The notes under the pieces are model-generated. The model was given only the letters and a program-made list of their open reading frames with translations. It ran no database searches and was not told where the DNA came from. From contig NZ_OY762426.1 in the NCBI RefSeq assembly GCF_963665675.1, positions 2,108,001-2,172,000 of the forward strand: a stretch of DNA of 64,000 nucleotides. Direction: 5' to 3'. The DNA comes from an uncultured Methanolobus sp. GTDB taxonomy: Archaea > Halobacteriota > Methanosarcinia > Methanosarcinales > Methanosarcinaceae. The position numbers and the translations under genes were made by a program. This document shows, piece by piece, positions 1 to 9,307 of this stretch (positions are counted from its first letter, which is position 1; the number at the start of each line of letters is the position of its first letter).

Positions 1-2
1 AA

Positions 3-1919
3 GTCCCGCCTGAAACAAAGGTCGACCTTGCAATAGTCGTGGTTCCGGCAAAGTTTGTGCCCGGTTCCATTGATGAGTGTGGCAGGGCAGGTGTTGAAAA
101 TATCATCATCATATCCGCCGGTTTTAAGGAAGCCGGCATAGAAGGTGCACGCCTTGAACGCAAATGTATAGCATTATGTGAAAAATACGGAATTAATCTA
201 ATTGGTCCAAATTGCCTGGGTATAATTGATACCGCTTCAGGACTTAATGCATCTTTTGCGGCCAACATGGCATACAAAGGAAACATAGCCATGATGTCCC
301 AGTCAGGTGCTATATGCACTGTAACTCTGGACTGGGCTGAAAGAATTGGAGTTGGTTTTTCCAAATTCATAAGTCTTGGAAACAAAGCCGTACTTGCGGA
401 AAATGATTTTTTGCAGTTATTTGAGAACGATCCGTCAACAGCAGTTATCGCGGCTTACCTTGAAGGTGTAAAAGACGGTCCCGAATTCATAAAGATTGCA
501 GAGCGGGTGTCACGTTCAAAGCCGATCATCATTGTAAAGTCAGGCCGAACCTCAGTTGGTTCCAAAGCCGTGTCATCACACACCGGTACACTTGCAGGTT
601 CTGATGCTGCATATAATGCCGCTTTCAAACAGGGTGGAGTACTGCGTGCAGATTCTCTTGAGGAAATGCTGGATTACAGCCGTGCTTTCTCAGTCTGTCC
701 TCTGCCGGAAGGCAGAAATATTGCCATAATCACCAACGCAGGTGGTCTTGGTATCCTTACAGCCGATGCATGCTATAATTCCGGTCTTTCAATAGCTTCA
801 TTTGAAGAGAAAACCGTGGAACGATTAAGGGAAAAATTGCCACCGGCTGCTAATTTCTATGATCCGGTTGATGTTCTGGGGGATGCAGGTGCAGATCTTT
901 ACGAACATGCTCTTGACGTTGTTCTGGATGACATAAACGTAAACGGAATTATCGTTCTCGTATCACCCCAGTCAATGACAGATGTTCCGGGAATTGCCGA
1001 AAAGGTTGCAGAAAAAATCAAGGACTCTAAAAAACCGATACTCTGCAACTTTGCAGGTGGAAGCAGGATTGCAGCAGGAGAAGAAATCCTAAACAAATAT
1101 GGAATTCCCAACTACTCTTCTGCAGAAAGGGCAGTTGCAAGTATGAATGCCCTCTGCAAATATTATACGATAAAGAATCACAAACGTGGTCAACCTGAAG
1201 AGATTGAAGCGGACAGAAAATATGCCCAAACATTCATTGATGCAGCATCTGAAAACAAAAGAAGGATGCATGGTCTTGAATCGATGGATATACTGAAAGC
1301 ATATGATATCCCGGTTGTAGCTTCGGGAATTGCAAAGACTCTCCCGGGTGCGGTCAAAGTGGCAGAAGATATGGGATATCCGATTGTCATGAAGATCCTG
1401 TCACCTGACATTTCACATAAGAGTGACGTCGGTGGTATCCGTTTGAATCTCAAGCATGCAGATGATGTGGAACGTGCTTACAATTCCATGATGTCGGATG
1501 TAAGGCACTACATGCCTGATGCCACTATCACAGGTGTGCAGCTTCAGAAGATGATAAGCGGAGGAAAAGAGGTCATCATCGGAATGGACAGGGACCCGCA
1601 ATTCGGTCCACTTCTAATGTTTGGACTTGGAGGAACTTATGTTGAGTTCCTGAAAGACGTTTCGTTTGCAGTCGCTCCTATCACAGAGGCGGAGGCAAAA
1701 CACATGGTGTCGTCAATTAAGACCTATCCGTTAATTGCAGGTGTGAGAGGTGAGGCGGCATCGGATACCGACTCAATAATTCAGACACTGCTGAAAGTGT
1801 CACAGCTTGTTACGGATTTTCCGGAAATATTAGAATTTGAAATAAATCCTTTAATGGTAATGCCTGAAGGTCAGGGATGTGTTGCAATGGATATCAGGTT
1901 CACCCTGAATCTTAAATGA
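3..1919 (+). CDS. acd: Acetate-CoA ligase (ADP-forming), fused alpha-beta subunits, 5' end missing
   Basis: Cytosolic enzyme that converts acyl-CoA + ADP + Pi to acid + CoA + ATP (reversible). The reading frame is already open at base 3, so the start lies outside the window; the GTG at 39 is internal. Visible in order: the end of the CoA-binding Rossmann domain, the succinyl-CoA-ligase-like domain (GPNCLG, MMSQSGA) and the phosphohistidine loop VSSHTGTLAGSDAA with its His codon at 579-581. The ATP-grasp beta part is in the last third (YPIVMKILSPDISHKSDVGG). Alpha and beta are one polypeptide, as in several methanogens. It overlaps or abuts the next gene, suggesting co-transcription. Substrate range (acetate or aryl acids such as those from iorAB) cannot be read from the sequence. 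Confidence 0.9.
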   Translation, partial: VPPETKVDLAIVVVPAKFVPGSIDECGRAGVENIIIISAGFKEAGIEGARLERKCIALCEKYGINLIGPNCLGIIDTASGLNASFAANMAYKGNIAMMSQSGAICTVTLDWAERIGVGFSKFISLGNKAVLAENDFLQLFENDPSTAVIAAYLEGVKDGPEFIKIAERVSRSKPIIIVKSGRTSVGSKAVSSHTGTLAGSDAAYNAAFKQGGVLRADSLEEMLDYSRAFSVCPLPEGRNIAIITNAGGLGILTADACYNSGLSIASFEEKTVERLREKLPPAANFYDPVDVLGDAGADLYEHALDVVLDDINVNGIIVLVSPQSMTDVPGIAEKVAEKIKDSKKPILCNFAGGSRIAAGEEILNKYGIPNYSSAERAVASMNALCKYYTIKNHKRGQPEEIEADRKYAQTFIDAASENKRRMHGLESMDILKAYDIPVVASGIAKTLPGAVKVAEDMGYPIVMKILSPDISHKSDVGGIRLNLKHADDVERAYNSMMSDVRHYMPDATITGVQLQKMISGGKEVIIGMDRDPQFGPLLMFGLGGTYVEFLKDVSFAVAPITEAEAKHMVSSIKTYPLIAGVRGEAASDTDSIIQTLLKVSQLVTDFPEILEFEINPLMVMPEGQGCVAMDIRFTLNLK

Positions 1920-1936
1920 GTAAGGAGATGGTAATT

Positions 1937-3016
1937 ATGGCTTCAATATTGGTTAGTTCATCAGAAGAGTTCTCTGGTAAGAGCTCTATATGTATGGGTC
2001 TGGGGAAAATATTCCAGGAAAGTGCTTTAAAGATCGGTTATATGAAACCGGTAGGTAATCTCCTGATAGATGTGGACGGTTCGCTTACGGATGAAGATTC
2101 CGAAGGTATCAAGACTTTATTGGGAATTGAAGATCCTGCAAAATATGTAACACCTATCCACCTGACAGATAGTCTCATAGATGATGCACTGAAAGGTGTT
2201 GAAAAAGATCTTGATAAAAGACTTACTGATGCATACTCTGTGATATCAAAGGACAAAGATGTTGTATTCGTGGAAGGTACCGGTTGTATCGGTGGCGGTT
2301 CGATGTATGGACTTTCAGACCCTGAAGTTGCATCTAAACTTGGAATTCCAATGCTCCTTGTCACACGCTTTGATTCTATAAATGCAATTGACAGGATACT
2401 CTGTGACGTGCGTATTGTTGGTGATAAAGCAAATCTTACAGGTGTAATTCTCAATGAAGTTCCACGCAACATGGAAGACAGGGTTACTGAGATTGTTGTT
2501 CCTTTCCTTGAGCGCAAAGAAATAAAGGTGTTCGGTGTCATCTACGAAGACCATACCCTTCGTTCGGTATTCATTTCCGAGATAGTAGAAGACCTGCATG
2601 CAGAGGTCCTTGTAGCTCCTGATAAACTGGATCAGCTTGTTGAGAGCTATCTTGTAGGTGCAATGGAAGTCGGCTCTGCAATAAAATACTTCAGACGCCA
2701 GCCAAACAGTGTTGTTATCACCGGTGGTGACAGGGCAGATATACAGATGGCTGCAATTGATTCAAGAGTGAAATGTCTCATTCTCACCGGTAACATGCGC
2801 CCAAGTGGTGCTGTTCTTGCAAGTGCGGAAGAAGCAGGAATCCCTGTAATTCTTGTACGTGGTGATACCATGAACACTATTGAGAGAATGGAAAACCTCA
2901 TTGGTCATGCTCATATAAAACAGCAGGTTAAGCTTGACAGGGTCACCGAGCTTTTGAGAAATCATCTGGATATTACTGCAATTGCAGAAAGTATCGGTGT
3001 AGAATTAAATGAGTAA
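1937..3016 (+). CDS. Phosphotransacetylase N-domain-like protein (BioD-like P-loop plus DRTGG domain)
   Basis: About 359 aa. The N-terminal half is a BioD/CobB-like P-loop NTPase fold (ILVSSSEEFSGKSSICMGLG). The C-terminal half carries the DRTGG signature as VVITGGDRADIQMAA, followed by ILTGNMRPSGAVLASAEEAG. The same pair forms the N-terminal part of long bacterial phosphotransacetylases, but the catalytic acetyltransferase domain is absent here. I chose ATG 1937 because AAGGAG at 1922-1927 sits 9 nt upstream; an earlier in-frame ATG (1916) overlaps the acd stop. Directly downstream of acd, so a regulatory or nucleotide-sensing role in acetyl-CoA/acetate metabolism is plausible but unproven. 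Confidence 0.8.
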   Translation: MASILVSSSEEFSGKSSICMGLGKIFQESALKIGYMKPVGNLLIDVDGSLTDEDSEGIKTLLGIEDPAKYVTPIHLTDSLIDDALKGVEKDLDKRLTDAYSVISKDKDVVFVEGTGCIGGGSMYGLSDPEVASKLGIPMLLVTRFDSINAIDRILCDVRIVGDKANLTGVILNEVPRNMEDRVTEIVVPFLERKEIKVFGVIYEDHTLRSVFISEIVEDLHAEVLVAPDKLDQLVESYLVGAMEVGSAIKYFRRQPNSVVITGGDRADIQMAAIDSRVKCLILTGNMRPSGAVLASAEEAGIPVILVRGDTMNTIERMENLIGHAHIKQQVKLDRVTELLRNHLDITAIAESIGVELNE

Positions 3017-3079
3017 AGGAGATATTTTCTCCTTTTATCATCTCTTTTTCTTCAAATTACCATATTTAGTTATCCGCAC

Positions 3080-5023
3080 TCAATTTTCCAGATTTGTTGT
3101 TTTTTCTTTTAGCGCCTTTACAACATCCGGGTCCTGCAGAGTTGTCAAATCCCCGGGATCTTTTTCATTTGCGATTGCTTTGAGGACTCTCCTCATAATC
3201 TTACCACTTCTTGTTTTAGGAAGATCGTCTGCAAAGATTATCTGTTTTGGGCGGGCAAAGGGACCAATGTTCCTTTCGACATAGGTTCTGAGCTCTTTCC
3301 TGATATTTTCGCTTTCTTTAACTCCAGCCCTGAGAGTTACATAGCAGTAGATTACCTCGCCTCTGAGTTCGTCTTCTTTTCCTACAACTCCTGCCTCGGC
3401 TACTGAAGGATGCGACACCATAATGCTTTCAAACTCTGCACTTCCTATGCGGTGCCCTGAAACCTTTATGACATCATCCACACGGCCTATTATCCAGAAA
3501 TAGCCATCCTTGTCTTTCTTTGCTCCGTCACCTGCGAAATATGTCTTATTATCCCATTTGCTCCAGTAGGTGTCAATGAAACGCTCCTCGTTTCCAAAGA
3601 CTGTACGCACCATACTTGGCCAGGGATTAAGAATTGCAAGATAACCGGCTTCTCCGGGTGCAACTTCATTTCCGTTGTCATCAAGAACCGTTGCTTTAAT
3701 TCCCGGGAATGGCAAAGTAGCACTACCAGGTTTTGTTTCTGTGACACCCGGGAGTGCTGATATCATTATCATGCCGGTTTCAGTCTGCCACCATGTATCG
3801 ACAACCGGACACCTCCCAAGCCCGATATTCTCATGATACCACAACCATGCACCGGGATTTATGGGTTCACCCACAGAACCGATAAGCCTGAGTGATGATA
3901 TGTCATGCATCTGCGGCCATGATGATCCCCATTTCATGAATGTCCTGATGGCTGTTGGCGCAGTGTAAAGTATTGTTACCTTATGTCTTTCAACTATGTC
4001 CCAGTACCTGTCTTTATCTGGATAATCAGGAGCACCTTCGTAGGTCACAAGAGTGGCACCGTTGGCCAGCGGTCCGTAAACGATGTATGAGTGTCCTGTG
4101 ATCCATCCGCAATCTGCGGTACACCAGTATACATCTTCCTCTTTCAGGTCGAAGATGAATTTGCTGGTGGTATGGGTTGCAACCATGTATCCGCCGGTGG
4201 TATGGACGATTCCTTTTGGTTTTCCTGTTGTACCACTGGTGTACATCAAAAAGAGCATGTCCTCAGAATCCATGACTTCAGGTTCACATGAAGTGTCTGC
4301 CCCCTCCATAACATCATGCCACCAGAGGTCCCGTCCTTCTTTCATCTGAACGTTGTTTTCCTGGTGTTTGACAACTATTACTTTGTCCACAAGTCCGCAG
4401 GAGCGAATCCCTTCATCTACCTTGTTCTTTTGTTCAACTACTTTTCCACGGCGTGCGTACCCGTCACATGTTACAAGAATCCGGCTGTTTGCATTTCCGA
4501 TCCTGGTTGCAAGCGATTCTCCTGAAAATGCAGCAAAAACCACACTATGTGGCGCGCCTATACGTGCGCATGCCAGCATGGAAATGATGACTTCAGGTAT
4601 CATTGGGAGATATATTGTAACAATGTCTCCTTTTTTGACCCCAAGGTCTTTGAGAACATTTGCAAACTTAGAGACCTCATCAAGCAGTTCACTGTATGTA
4701 TATTTACGAATCTCACTGCCTTCAGATTCCCAGATAAGTGCATTCTTATCAGCACGTTCTTTCAGATTAGCATCAAGACAATTGTAGCACGCATTGAGTT
4801 TCCCTCCGACAAACCACTTTGAATGTGGAGGTTCCCATTCCAGGACTTTCTCCCACTTACTAAACCACTCAATGTTCTCTGCATTCTTTTCCCAGAACTC
4901 TTCCGGGTTTTCTTCGGCTATTCTGTAAACATCAGGGTCATTGATATTTGCATTTGAGGCAAAATCTTCAGGCGCTTCAAATACGGCTTCGCTTTCTTGA
5001 GACTGGTCTGATTTTTCTCCCAT
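3080..5023 (-). CDS. acs: Acetyl-CoA synthetase (AMP-forming)
   Basis: 647 aa, the usual Acs length. Activates acetate to acetyl-AMP, then acetyl-CoA, in the cytosol. Family motifs are all present: YTSGTTGKPKGIVHTTGG (AMP binding), WWQTETGM, YFAGDGAKKDKDGYFWIIGR and the C-terminal PKTRSGKIMRR, whose Lys is the usual catalytic and acetylation target. Start ATG 5023 is preferred over a GTG at 5035 because a GGGTG sits 7 nt upstream. It converges on the DRTGG gene. The cell therefore has two distinct acetate-activating routes within 5 kb (ADP-forming and AMP-forming). Confidence 0.95.
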   Translation of the reverse strand: MGEKSDQSQESEAVFEAPEDFASNANINDPDVYRIAEENPEEFWEKNAENIEWFSKWEKVLEWEPPHSKWFVGGKLNACYNCLDANLKERADKNALIWESEGSEIRKYTYSELLDEVSKFANVLKDLGVKKGDIVTIYLPMIPEVIISMLACARIGAPHSVVFAAFSGESLATRIGNANSRILVTCDGYARRGKVVEQKNKVDEGIRSCGLVDKVIVVKHQENNVQMKEGRDLWWHDVMEGADTSCEPEVMDSEDMLFLMYTSGTTGKPKGIVHTTGGYMVATHTTSKFIFDLKEEDVYWCTADCGWITGHSYIVYGPLANGATLVTYEGAPDYPDKDRYWDIVERHKVTILYTAPTAIRTFMKWGSSWPQMHDISSLRLIGSVGEPINPGAWLWYHENIGLGRCPVVDTWWQTETGMIMISALPGVTETKPGSATLPFPGIKATVLDDNGNEVAPGEAGYLAILNPWPSMVRTVFGNEERFIDTYWSKWDNKTYFAGDGAKKDKDGYFWIIGRVDDVIKVSGHRIGSAEFESIMVSHPSVAEAGVVGKEDELRGEVIYCYVTLRAGVKESENIRKELRTYVERNIGPFARPKQIIFADDLPKTRSGKIMRRVLKAIANEKDPGDLTTLQDPDVVKALKEKTTNLEN

Positions 5024-5176
5024 GATAACACCCACAGAGACAATATGTCTTAAGTATAAATTGTATTAATTTGTTTATATGGTTTATTGTGGGCTTTTGT
5101 GAAATTATTCAAAATGAGCTGAGCAGATAAAACCGGGAAAATGTAGAATTAAAGAATAAGATATGAAGAAAATATT

Positions 5177-5740
5177 TCATTTCTTCATCATTTCAAGAAC
5201 ATCGCAGACTTTGTTAATTGTGTCAACTGCTGTTTTCATTCCTTCTTCATCTTCAGCAGCAGGTTTCTGGAGAATTCCACCAAAGTGTCCCCCATCACCG
5301 ACAATTATCATTCCGTGGATGTGCATCCACTCGTGGATTGTCTGGATTGTTTTTTCCTGGCCACCATTTCTTGAACCGCCGATTGCCATTGCTGCACCAA
5401 GTTTGTTGCTAAGCTTGAATCCCTGTCTTCTGTGGACTACACTCCTGTCACAGAGTGCTTTAAGCTGTGCTGTCATGGTTCCGAAGTAGACCGGGGATGA
5501 AACTACAATTGCATCTGCTTCTACAAGTTTATCATAGACCGGCTGCATGTCATCATCAATTACGCATTTTTCTCCTTTTGCGCAAACTCCGCAAGCAGTA
5601 CATGGGGCTACTTTTGATTCGGACAGGAACACAGCGTCAGTTTCAAAACCTCTTTCAGATGCGATTTTCAGCATTTCTTTGATTAATGTGTCATTATTCT
5701 GGCCTGGCTTAGGACTTCCTGATATACCGAGTATCTTCAT
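5177..5740 (-). CDS. Iron-sulfur flavoprotein (Isf family, flavodoxin-like)
   Basis: 187 aa. Flavodoxin-like fold with an FMN phosphate loop near the N terminus (MKILGISGSPKPGQNNDT) and the compact cysteine motif CTACGVCAKGEKC (C-X2-C-X2-C-X5-C) that binds a [4Fe-4S] cluster in Methanosarcina Isf. SSPVYFGTMTAQLKAL is the typical FMN-contact stretch. The family transfers electrons from ferredoxin to acceptors such as O2/H2O2 or quinone-like compounds; the partner here is unknown. Start 5740 is supported by GGTGAT just upstream; a longer start at 5758 has no site. It stands alone. Confidence 0.88.
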   Translation of the reverse strand: MKILGISGSPKPGQNNDTLIKEMLKIASERGFETDAVFLSESKVAPCTACGVCAKGEKCVIDDDMQPVYDKLVEADAIVVSSPVYFGTMTAQLKALCDRSVVHRRQGFKLSNKLGAAMAIGGSRNGGQEKTIQTIHEWMHIHGMIIVGDGGHFGGILQKPAAEDEEGMKTAVDTINKVCDVLEMMKK

Positions 5741-5865
5741 AAGATCACCACTTTGCAATAGAAGGCAATCAATATTAGTTTTTGGCTGCCTTCTCCTTTT
5801 TTCCCTTAATGGAAAAGGTATAATAAGATTAATTCATTATGACAAAAATTAGGCAATATATGTCA

Positions 5866-5874
5866 TTTATATAC
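5866..5874 (+). promoter_or_regulatory. Likely TATA box for pgk
   Basis: TTTATATAC about 75 nt before the pgk start, in an AT-rich gap of 190 bp. Its form and position suit an archaeal TATA element with transcription beginning near 5895. No B-recognition element is clear. Inference from sequence only. Confidence 0.4.
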
Positions 5875-5949
5875 TTATGTGAACTTATTTACTCTATATA
5901 ATCCTATATTGATCAGGTCATTCAGGTTAAAAGAAGCGGTGATGGAATT

Positions 5950-7182
5950 TTGACTAGCAGGGACTATCTTACTATTGATGATTTTGATATAGACGGTAAA
6001 ACCATACTTGTGCGGGTGGATCTGAACACCCCAATGGATACTGAAGATAATATTCTCGATGATATGAGAATTAAAAGCCACATACCTACCATAAAAGATC
6101 TTGAGGACGCAAAGGTTGTGCTTCTGGCTCACCAGAGCCGTGCAGGTAAAAATGATTTTACAACCATGAAACCGCATTCTCAACTTATGTCCCAGTATCT
6201 TGGCAAGGAAGTAAAGTATGTGGACGATATTTTCGGAACATATGCGCGTTCTTCCATTGCCTCCATGAAAAAAGGAGACGTGATCTTACTTGAGAATGTC
6301 AGGTTCTATTCTGAAGAAAGCATAAAAAGACCTGCAAAAGAACACTCCGCCACACACATGGTAAGAAAGCTCTCTCCCTTGATTGATATTTACCTTAATG
6401 ACGCTTTTGCTGTTTCCCACAGAAGTCATCTTTCCATCATGGGCTTTACTGAAACCCTGCCAACTGGTGCCGGACGTGTCATGGAGAAAGAAATTACTTC
6501 ACTTGACAGGGGTGTGAAAGGTGGCGAGCGTCCGTGTATCTTCGTACTTGGCGGCGCAAAGGTGGATGATTCCCTGACGGTTGCTGAGAATGTGCTCAGT
6601 AATGGTGGTGCTGACAGAGTGCTTTTAACAGGTGTTGTTGCAAACGTAATGATTGCAGCATCCGGTGTGGATATTGGTTCCCCAAACCTGGATTTTATAG
6701 AATCACAGGGTTACACTGACCAGATCTCAAGAGGAAAAGAGGTCCTTGCAAAATTCAATGGTAAGATCGGACTTCCTACTGATGTTGCTTTTAATGACGG
6801 TGGAAAAAGAGTAGAAGCTCATGTGAGTGAATTGCCTGACGGAAACCTCCCGATAAATGATATTGGTCTTGAGACAATTGTTTCTTTTTCTGATGAAATT
6901 AAAGCTGCAAAGACTGTGGTTCTTAATGGTCCTGCCGGTCTTTCTGAAGTTGAGCCATTTGCACTTGGAACCCACGAGATTATCAAGGCGGCTGTGCAAT
7001 CTGAATATTCTATTGCAGGTGGTGGTCACATCTCCGCTGAAGTGAGAAACCTTGGTTACGAAGAAAAATTCTCTCACCTTAGTACCGGTGGCGGTGCATG
7101 TATCGATTACCTTGCAGGAGCAGAGTTGCCGGGAATTGAAGCTCTTAAGGCTGCAGCCACTCGATACAGACTTAACGGATAA
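5950..7182 (+). CDS. pgk: Phosphoglycerate kinase
   Basis: 410 aa, cytosolic. Interconverts 1,3-bisphosphoglycerate + ADP and 3-phosphoglycerate + ATP; in a methanogen it serves gluconeogenesis and glycogen use. Motifs seen: VRVDLNTPMD (substrate loop), LENVRF, NDAFAVSHRSH, FVLGGAKVDDSL and the C-terminal GGGHISAEV. The start is TTG behind GGTGAT (5939-5944); no in-frame ATG lies closer to the conserved DDFDIDGKTILVRVD. The next gene follows after 51 bp on the same strand. Confidence 0.95.
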   Translation: MTSRDYLTIDDFDIDGKTILVRVDLNTPMDTEDNILDDMRIKSHIPTIKDLEDAKVVLLAHQSRAGKNDFTTMKPHSQLMSQYLGKEVKYVDDIFGTYARSSIASMKKGDVILLENVRFYSEESIKRPAKEHSATHMVRKLSPLIDIYLNDAFAVSHRSHLSIMGFTETLPTGAGRVMEKEITSLDRGVKGGERPCIFVLGGAKVDDSLTVAENVLSNGGADRVLLTGVVANVMIAASGVDIGSPNLDFIESQGYTDQISRGKEVLAKFNGKIGLPTDVAFNDGGKRVEAHVSELPDGNLPINDIGLETIVSFSDEIKAAKTVVLNGPAGLSEVEPFALGTHEIIKAAVQSEYSIAGGGHISAEVRNLGYEEKFSHLSTGGGACIDYLAGAELPGIEALKAAATRYRLNG

Positions 7183-7233
7183 GGACTAAATTGATTTGCT
7201 GATGCTAAAAGGTCAGCAAAAGGAGTCTTATTC

Positions 7234-7869
7234 ATGAGCGAAGGGGTAAAATTGCTTTCAGATACCGAAGGTCAGTCCGCTGTGCAGCTTGCCAGGGATG
7301 CCATTGAATTATATTTGAGAACAGGCGAGATGATGGATGGCTCGGAGATCCAGCTCCCTGATATTTTTGACGAAATACGGGGTGTTTTTGTAACCCTCAC
7401 TAAAGGTCACGACCTTCGGGGTTGTATAGGTCATCCTTACGCGGATTCTTCATTAAGGCATGCAGTTACGGATTCAGCTCTGTCAGCAGCACTCCGTGAC
7501 CCAAGATTCCCTCCGGTGAGAAAAGAAGAACTGGATGAGATTACAGTTGAAGTGACCATACTCACAAAACCTGAGCTTGTTGATGCTGCTCCAAAGGACC
7601 TGCCATCTTCAATTAAAATAGGAAGACATGGACTTATTGTAAAAAGTGGCTACAGGCAGGGTCTGCTATTACCACAGGTCGCTCCTGAGAATAATTTTGA
7701 TGAAATCGAGTTCCTGAATCACACATGCATAAAAGCAGGTCTTCCTCATGATGCATGGGTGACAGGTGCTGAAGTCTACGCTTTTGAAGGCCAGATATTT
7801 ACAGAAACCAAGCCTTATGGTGAAATCACAGAAAAAGATTTCAAAGAAGGGGCATGCTCAGGTAAATAA
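7234..7869 (+). CDS. AMMECR1 domain protein (AmmeMemoRadiSam A-like)
   Basis: 211 aa, almost entirely one AMMECR1 domain with the family signature LRGCIGHP preceded by GVFVTLTK. Also SALRDPRFPP and GLLLPQVAPEN, typical of the family. AMMECR1 proteins often occur with Memo and radical-SAM genes, but neither is seen here; the molecular function is not established. Start ATG 7234 has AAAGGAG about 8 nt upstream. Probably co-transcribed with pgk. The stop codon lies inside a hairpin (7859-7879). Confidence 0.88.
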   Translation: MSEGVKLLSDTEGQSAVQLARDAIELYLRTGEMMDGSEIQLPDIFDEIRGVFVTLTKGHDLRGCIGHPYADSSLRHAVTDSALSAALRDPRFPPVRKEELDEITVEVTILTKPELVDAAPKDLPSSIKIGRHGLIVKSGYRQGLLLPQVAPENNFDEIEFLNHTCIKAGLPHDAWVTGAEVYAFEGQIFTETKPYGEITEKDFKEGACSGK

Positions 7870-7879
7870 TTATTACCTG
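7859..7879 (+). terminator. Hairpin terminator overlapping the AMMECR1 gene stop
   Basis: CAGGTAA at 7859-7865 pairs perfectly with TTACCTG at 7873-7879. A very T-rich tract runs from about 7903 to 7924. The stop codon (7867-7869) is in the loop. It also lies between convergent genes. Confidence 0.5.
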
Positions 7880-7924
7880 ACATGAATATCCAGTTATTTA
7901 GTTGTTTTATTTTTTATTTTTGTT

Positions 7925-8353
7925 TCAAAGGTAGCTTTCAAGTACTTTGAGAATGGAATCTATATCTCTTTCAAGTGCTTCAACCGCCATTTCCATCATC
8001 AGGTTGACGACACCTTCGTCACCGAATGTCCTGAAATCGGTCTTAAGTCCGAGGACAGGAATTCTTTTTGCATAGGCATAACCCATTTCCCATGCTGTTC
8101 CTGAATCCACGTCACTGCCACCATCAAGCACTGCCAGTACAATATCAGAACCATCAATCCCCCGGACGTCGTTATCAAAGATGTTTTTCTGCCTTTCCTC
8201 CATACGGCCTGATTTGGTATCCTTACCATCTTCCTGTGGCAGGAAAACAGAGAATCCCATCTCAACCAGTTTGTCCCTGAGCAGTACGTTAAAATCCCTC
8301 TCTGCCTGTGAAAATAGTGGCCCTGCTAAGTATATCTGTTTTTTTCCATCCAT
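7925..8353 (-). CDS. Nucleoside 2-deoxyribosyltransferase-like protein
   Basis: 142 aa, the size of this family. IYLAGPLFSQAERDFN is the N-terminal family signature, and DIVLAVLDGGSDVDSGTAWEMGYAYA carries the Asp and Glu residues used for catalysis and sugar contact. Known relatives exchange the base of deoxynucleosides or hydrolyse (deoxy)nucleoside monophosphates; which applies here cannot be said. A stand-alone gene converging on the AMMECR1 gene. Confidence 0.85.
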   Translation of the reverse strand: MDGKKQIYLAGPLFSQAERDFNVLLRDKLVEMGFSVFLPQEDGKDTKSGRMEERQKNIFDNDVRGIDGSDIVLAVLDGGSDVDSGTAWEMGYAYAKRIPVLGLKTDFRTFGDEGVVNLMMEMAVEALERDIDSILKVLESYL

Positions 8354-8448
8354 TAATTATTCCATCCATTTAATTTAAGAGAAATGTATAATTAACCACC
8401 TGCTTAATAATAGTGTTGTAAGCGGGGTGAAAATAATAACCCGGTAGT

Positions 8449-9078
8449 TTACTCTTCATCGGTATCGATGTTTTCCATTTCATTAAGGAATTTTTCGACA
8501 ATTGATTCGAGCTTCATTATCTGCCTGTAATAACGGGTGACTATTTCCAGTTCACCTGTATTTTTATCTGATACGTCACGCTCGTATTTTTCAATAATAC
8601 CCGGTAGCATCTTTTTTGAAGGAAGGATCACGCTGTCGTATTTCATTTTGAGTGCCTGTGCGCCGATAGCCGCAAGATTCTTGTCAAGGAAAAAGAAAGC
8701 TTTTTTTGAACCGGGTTTTTTGAATCTTCTTACAATATGGAACTGAGAAAGGTTTTTCATAGCGGTGCTGACGGCTGATAAACTGTATCCCGTCTCAATG
8801 GATATTTCTTCAAGTGACATTTCTTCAGGTTCTATGAAGAGCACTCCGACAATTCTTGAAGATATCTCGTCAAACCCCTCAGACTTTAAATTCTGTGCTA
8901 TGAGTTCTGTAAATTCCTGTTTAGGGCTTTCAGGATCAGAAGTTATCCAGGATACAGCTCTGGTTTCCCTTTTTGTATTAGGATAAAGCAAAGAACATCG
9001 TTCTCTTGAATCGCACCCTTTTTCATCGTCCGAATGCAGAGATGTTACCTTTGCTGTTTTTTCTTCTTTGTCATCCAT
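8449..9078 (-). CDS. GbsR/MarR-like winged-helix regulator
   Basis: 209 aa. A charged N-terminal tail of about 45 residues is followed by a winged helix at about 65-135: GVLFIEPEEMSLEEI, then the recognition region GYSLSAVSTAMKNL, then VRRFKKPGSKKAFFF as the wing. The C terminus (about 145-205) is helical and acidic, probably for dimerisation. The arrangement fits the GbsR branch of MarR-like regulators. Direct copies of a TTCGAAAAT/TGCGAAAAT-type word in the 60 bp upstream (9100-9135) could be its own operator (inference). The target genes are unknown. Confidence 0.75.
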   Translation of the reverse strand: MDDKEEKTAKVTSLHSDDEKGCDSRERCSLLYPNTKRETRAVSWITSDPESPKQEFTELIAQNLKSEGFDEISSRIVGVLFIEPEEMSLEEISIETGYSLSAVSTAMKNLSQFHIVRRFKKPGSKKAFFFLDKNLAAIGAQALKMKYDSVILPSKKMLPGIIEKYERDVSDKNTGELEIVTRYYRQIMKLESIVEKFLNEMENIDTDEE

Positions 9079-9178
9079 GGAATTGCCTCAATATCGAAAT
9101 TGCCGGATATTCGAAAATATGCGAAAATACGATATTTTAGTCATGGAGTCCACGCCTATAATGTTTTCTATGAAAAAC

Positions 9179-9202
9179 TACTGGAACTAACCAGTTCCAG
9201 TA
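9179..9202. terminator. Perfect 10-bp hairpin between two minus-strand units
   Basis: TACTGGAACT (9179-9188), loop AACC, then AGTTCCAGTA (9193-9202). T-runs lie on both sides (TTTTTT just after it on the plus strand, GTTTTT after it on the minus strand). It is downstream of the HTH/AhpD-like pair and about 100 bp upstream of the GbsR-like gene, so it is most likely a transcription terminator; an operator role is possible. Confidence 0.55.
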
Positions 9203-9307
9203 TTTTTTATAAAAGGTTATTCTGGGTCAGAATTGTCAAAAGATGATTCAGAGAAATGATTAAAGAATAATTGCTTTTTTCTCCCTAGCTCACAATTCTA
9301 TTCTCTC

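Noticed and set aside
3009..3284. 91-codon plus-strand frame after the DRTGG gene
   Set aside because: It is antisense to the end of acs, which is complete with its catalytic SGK motif.
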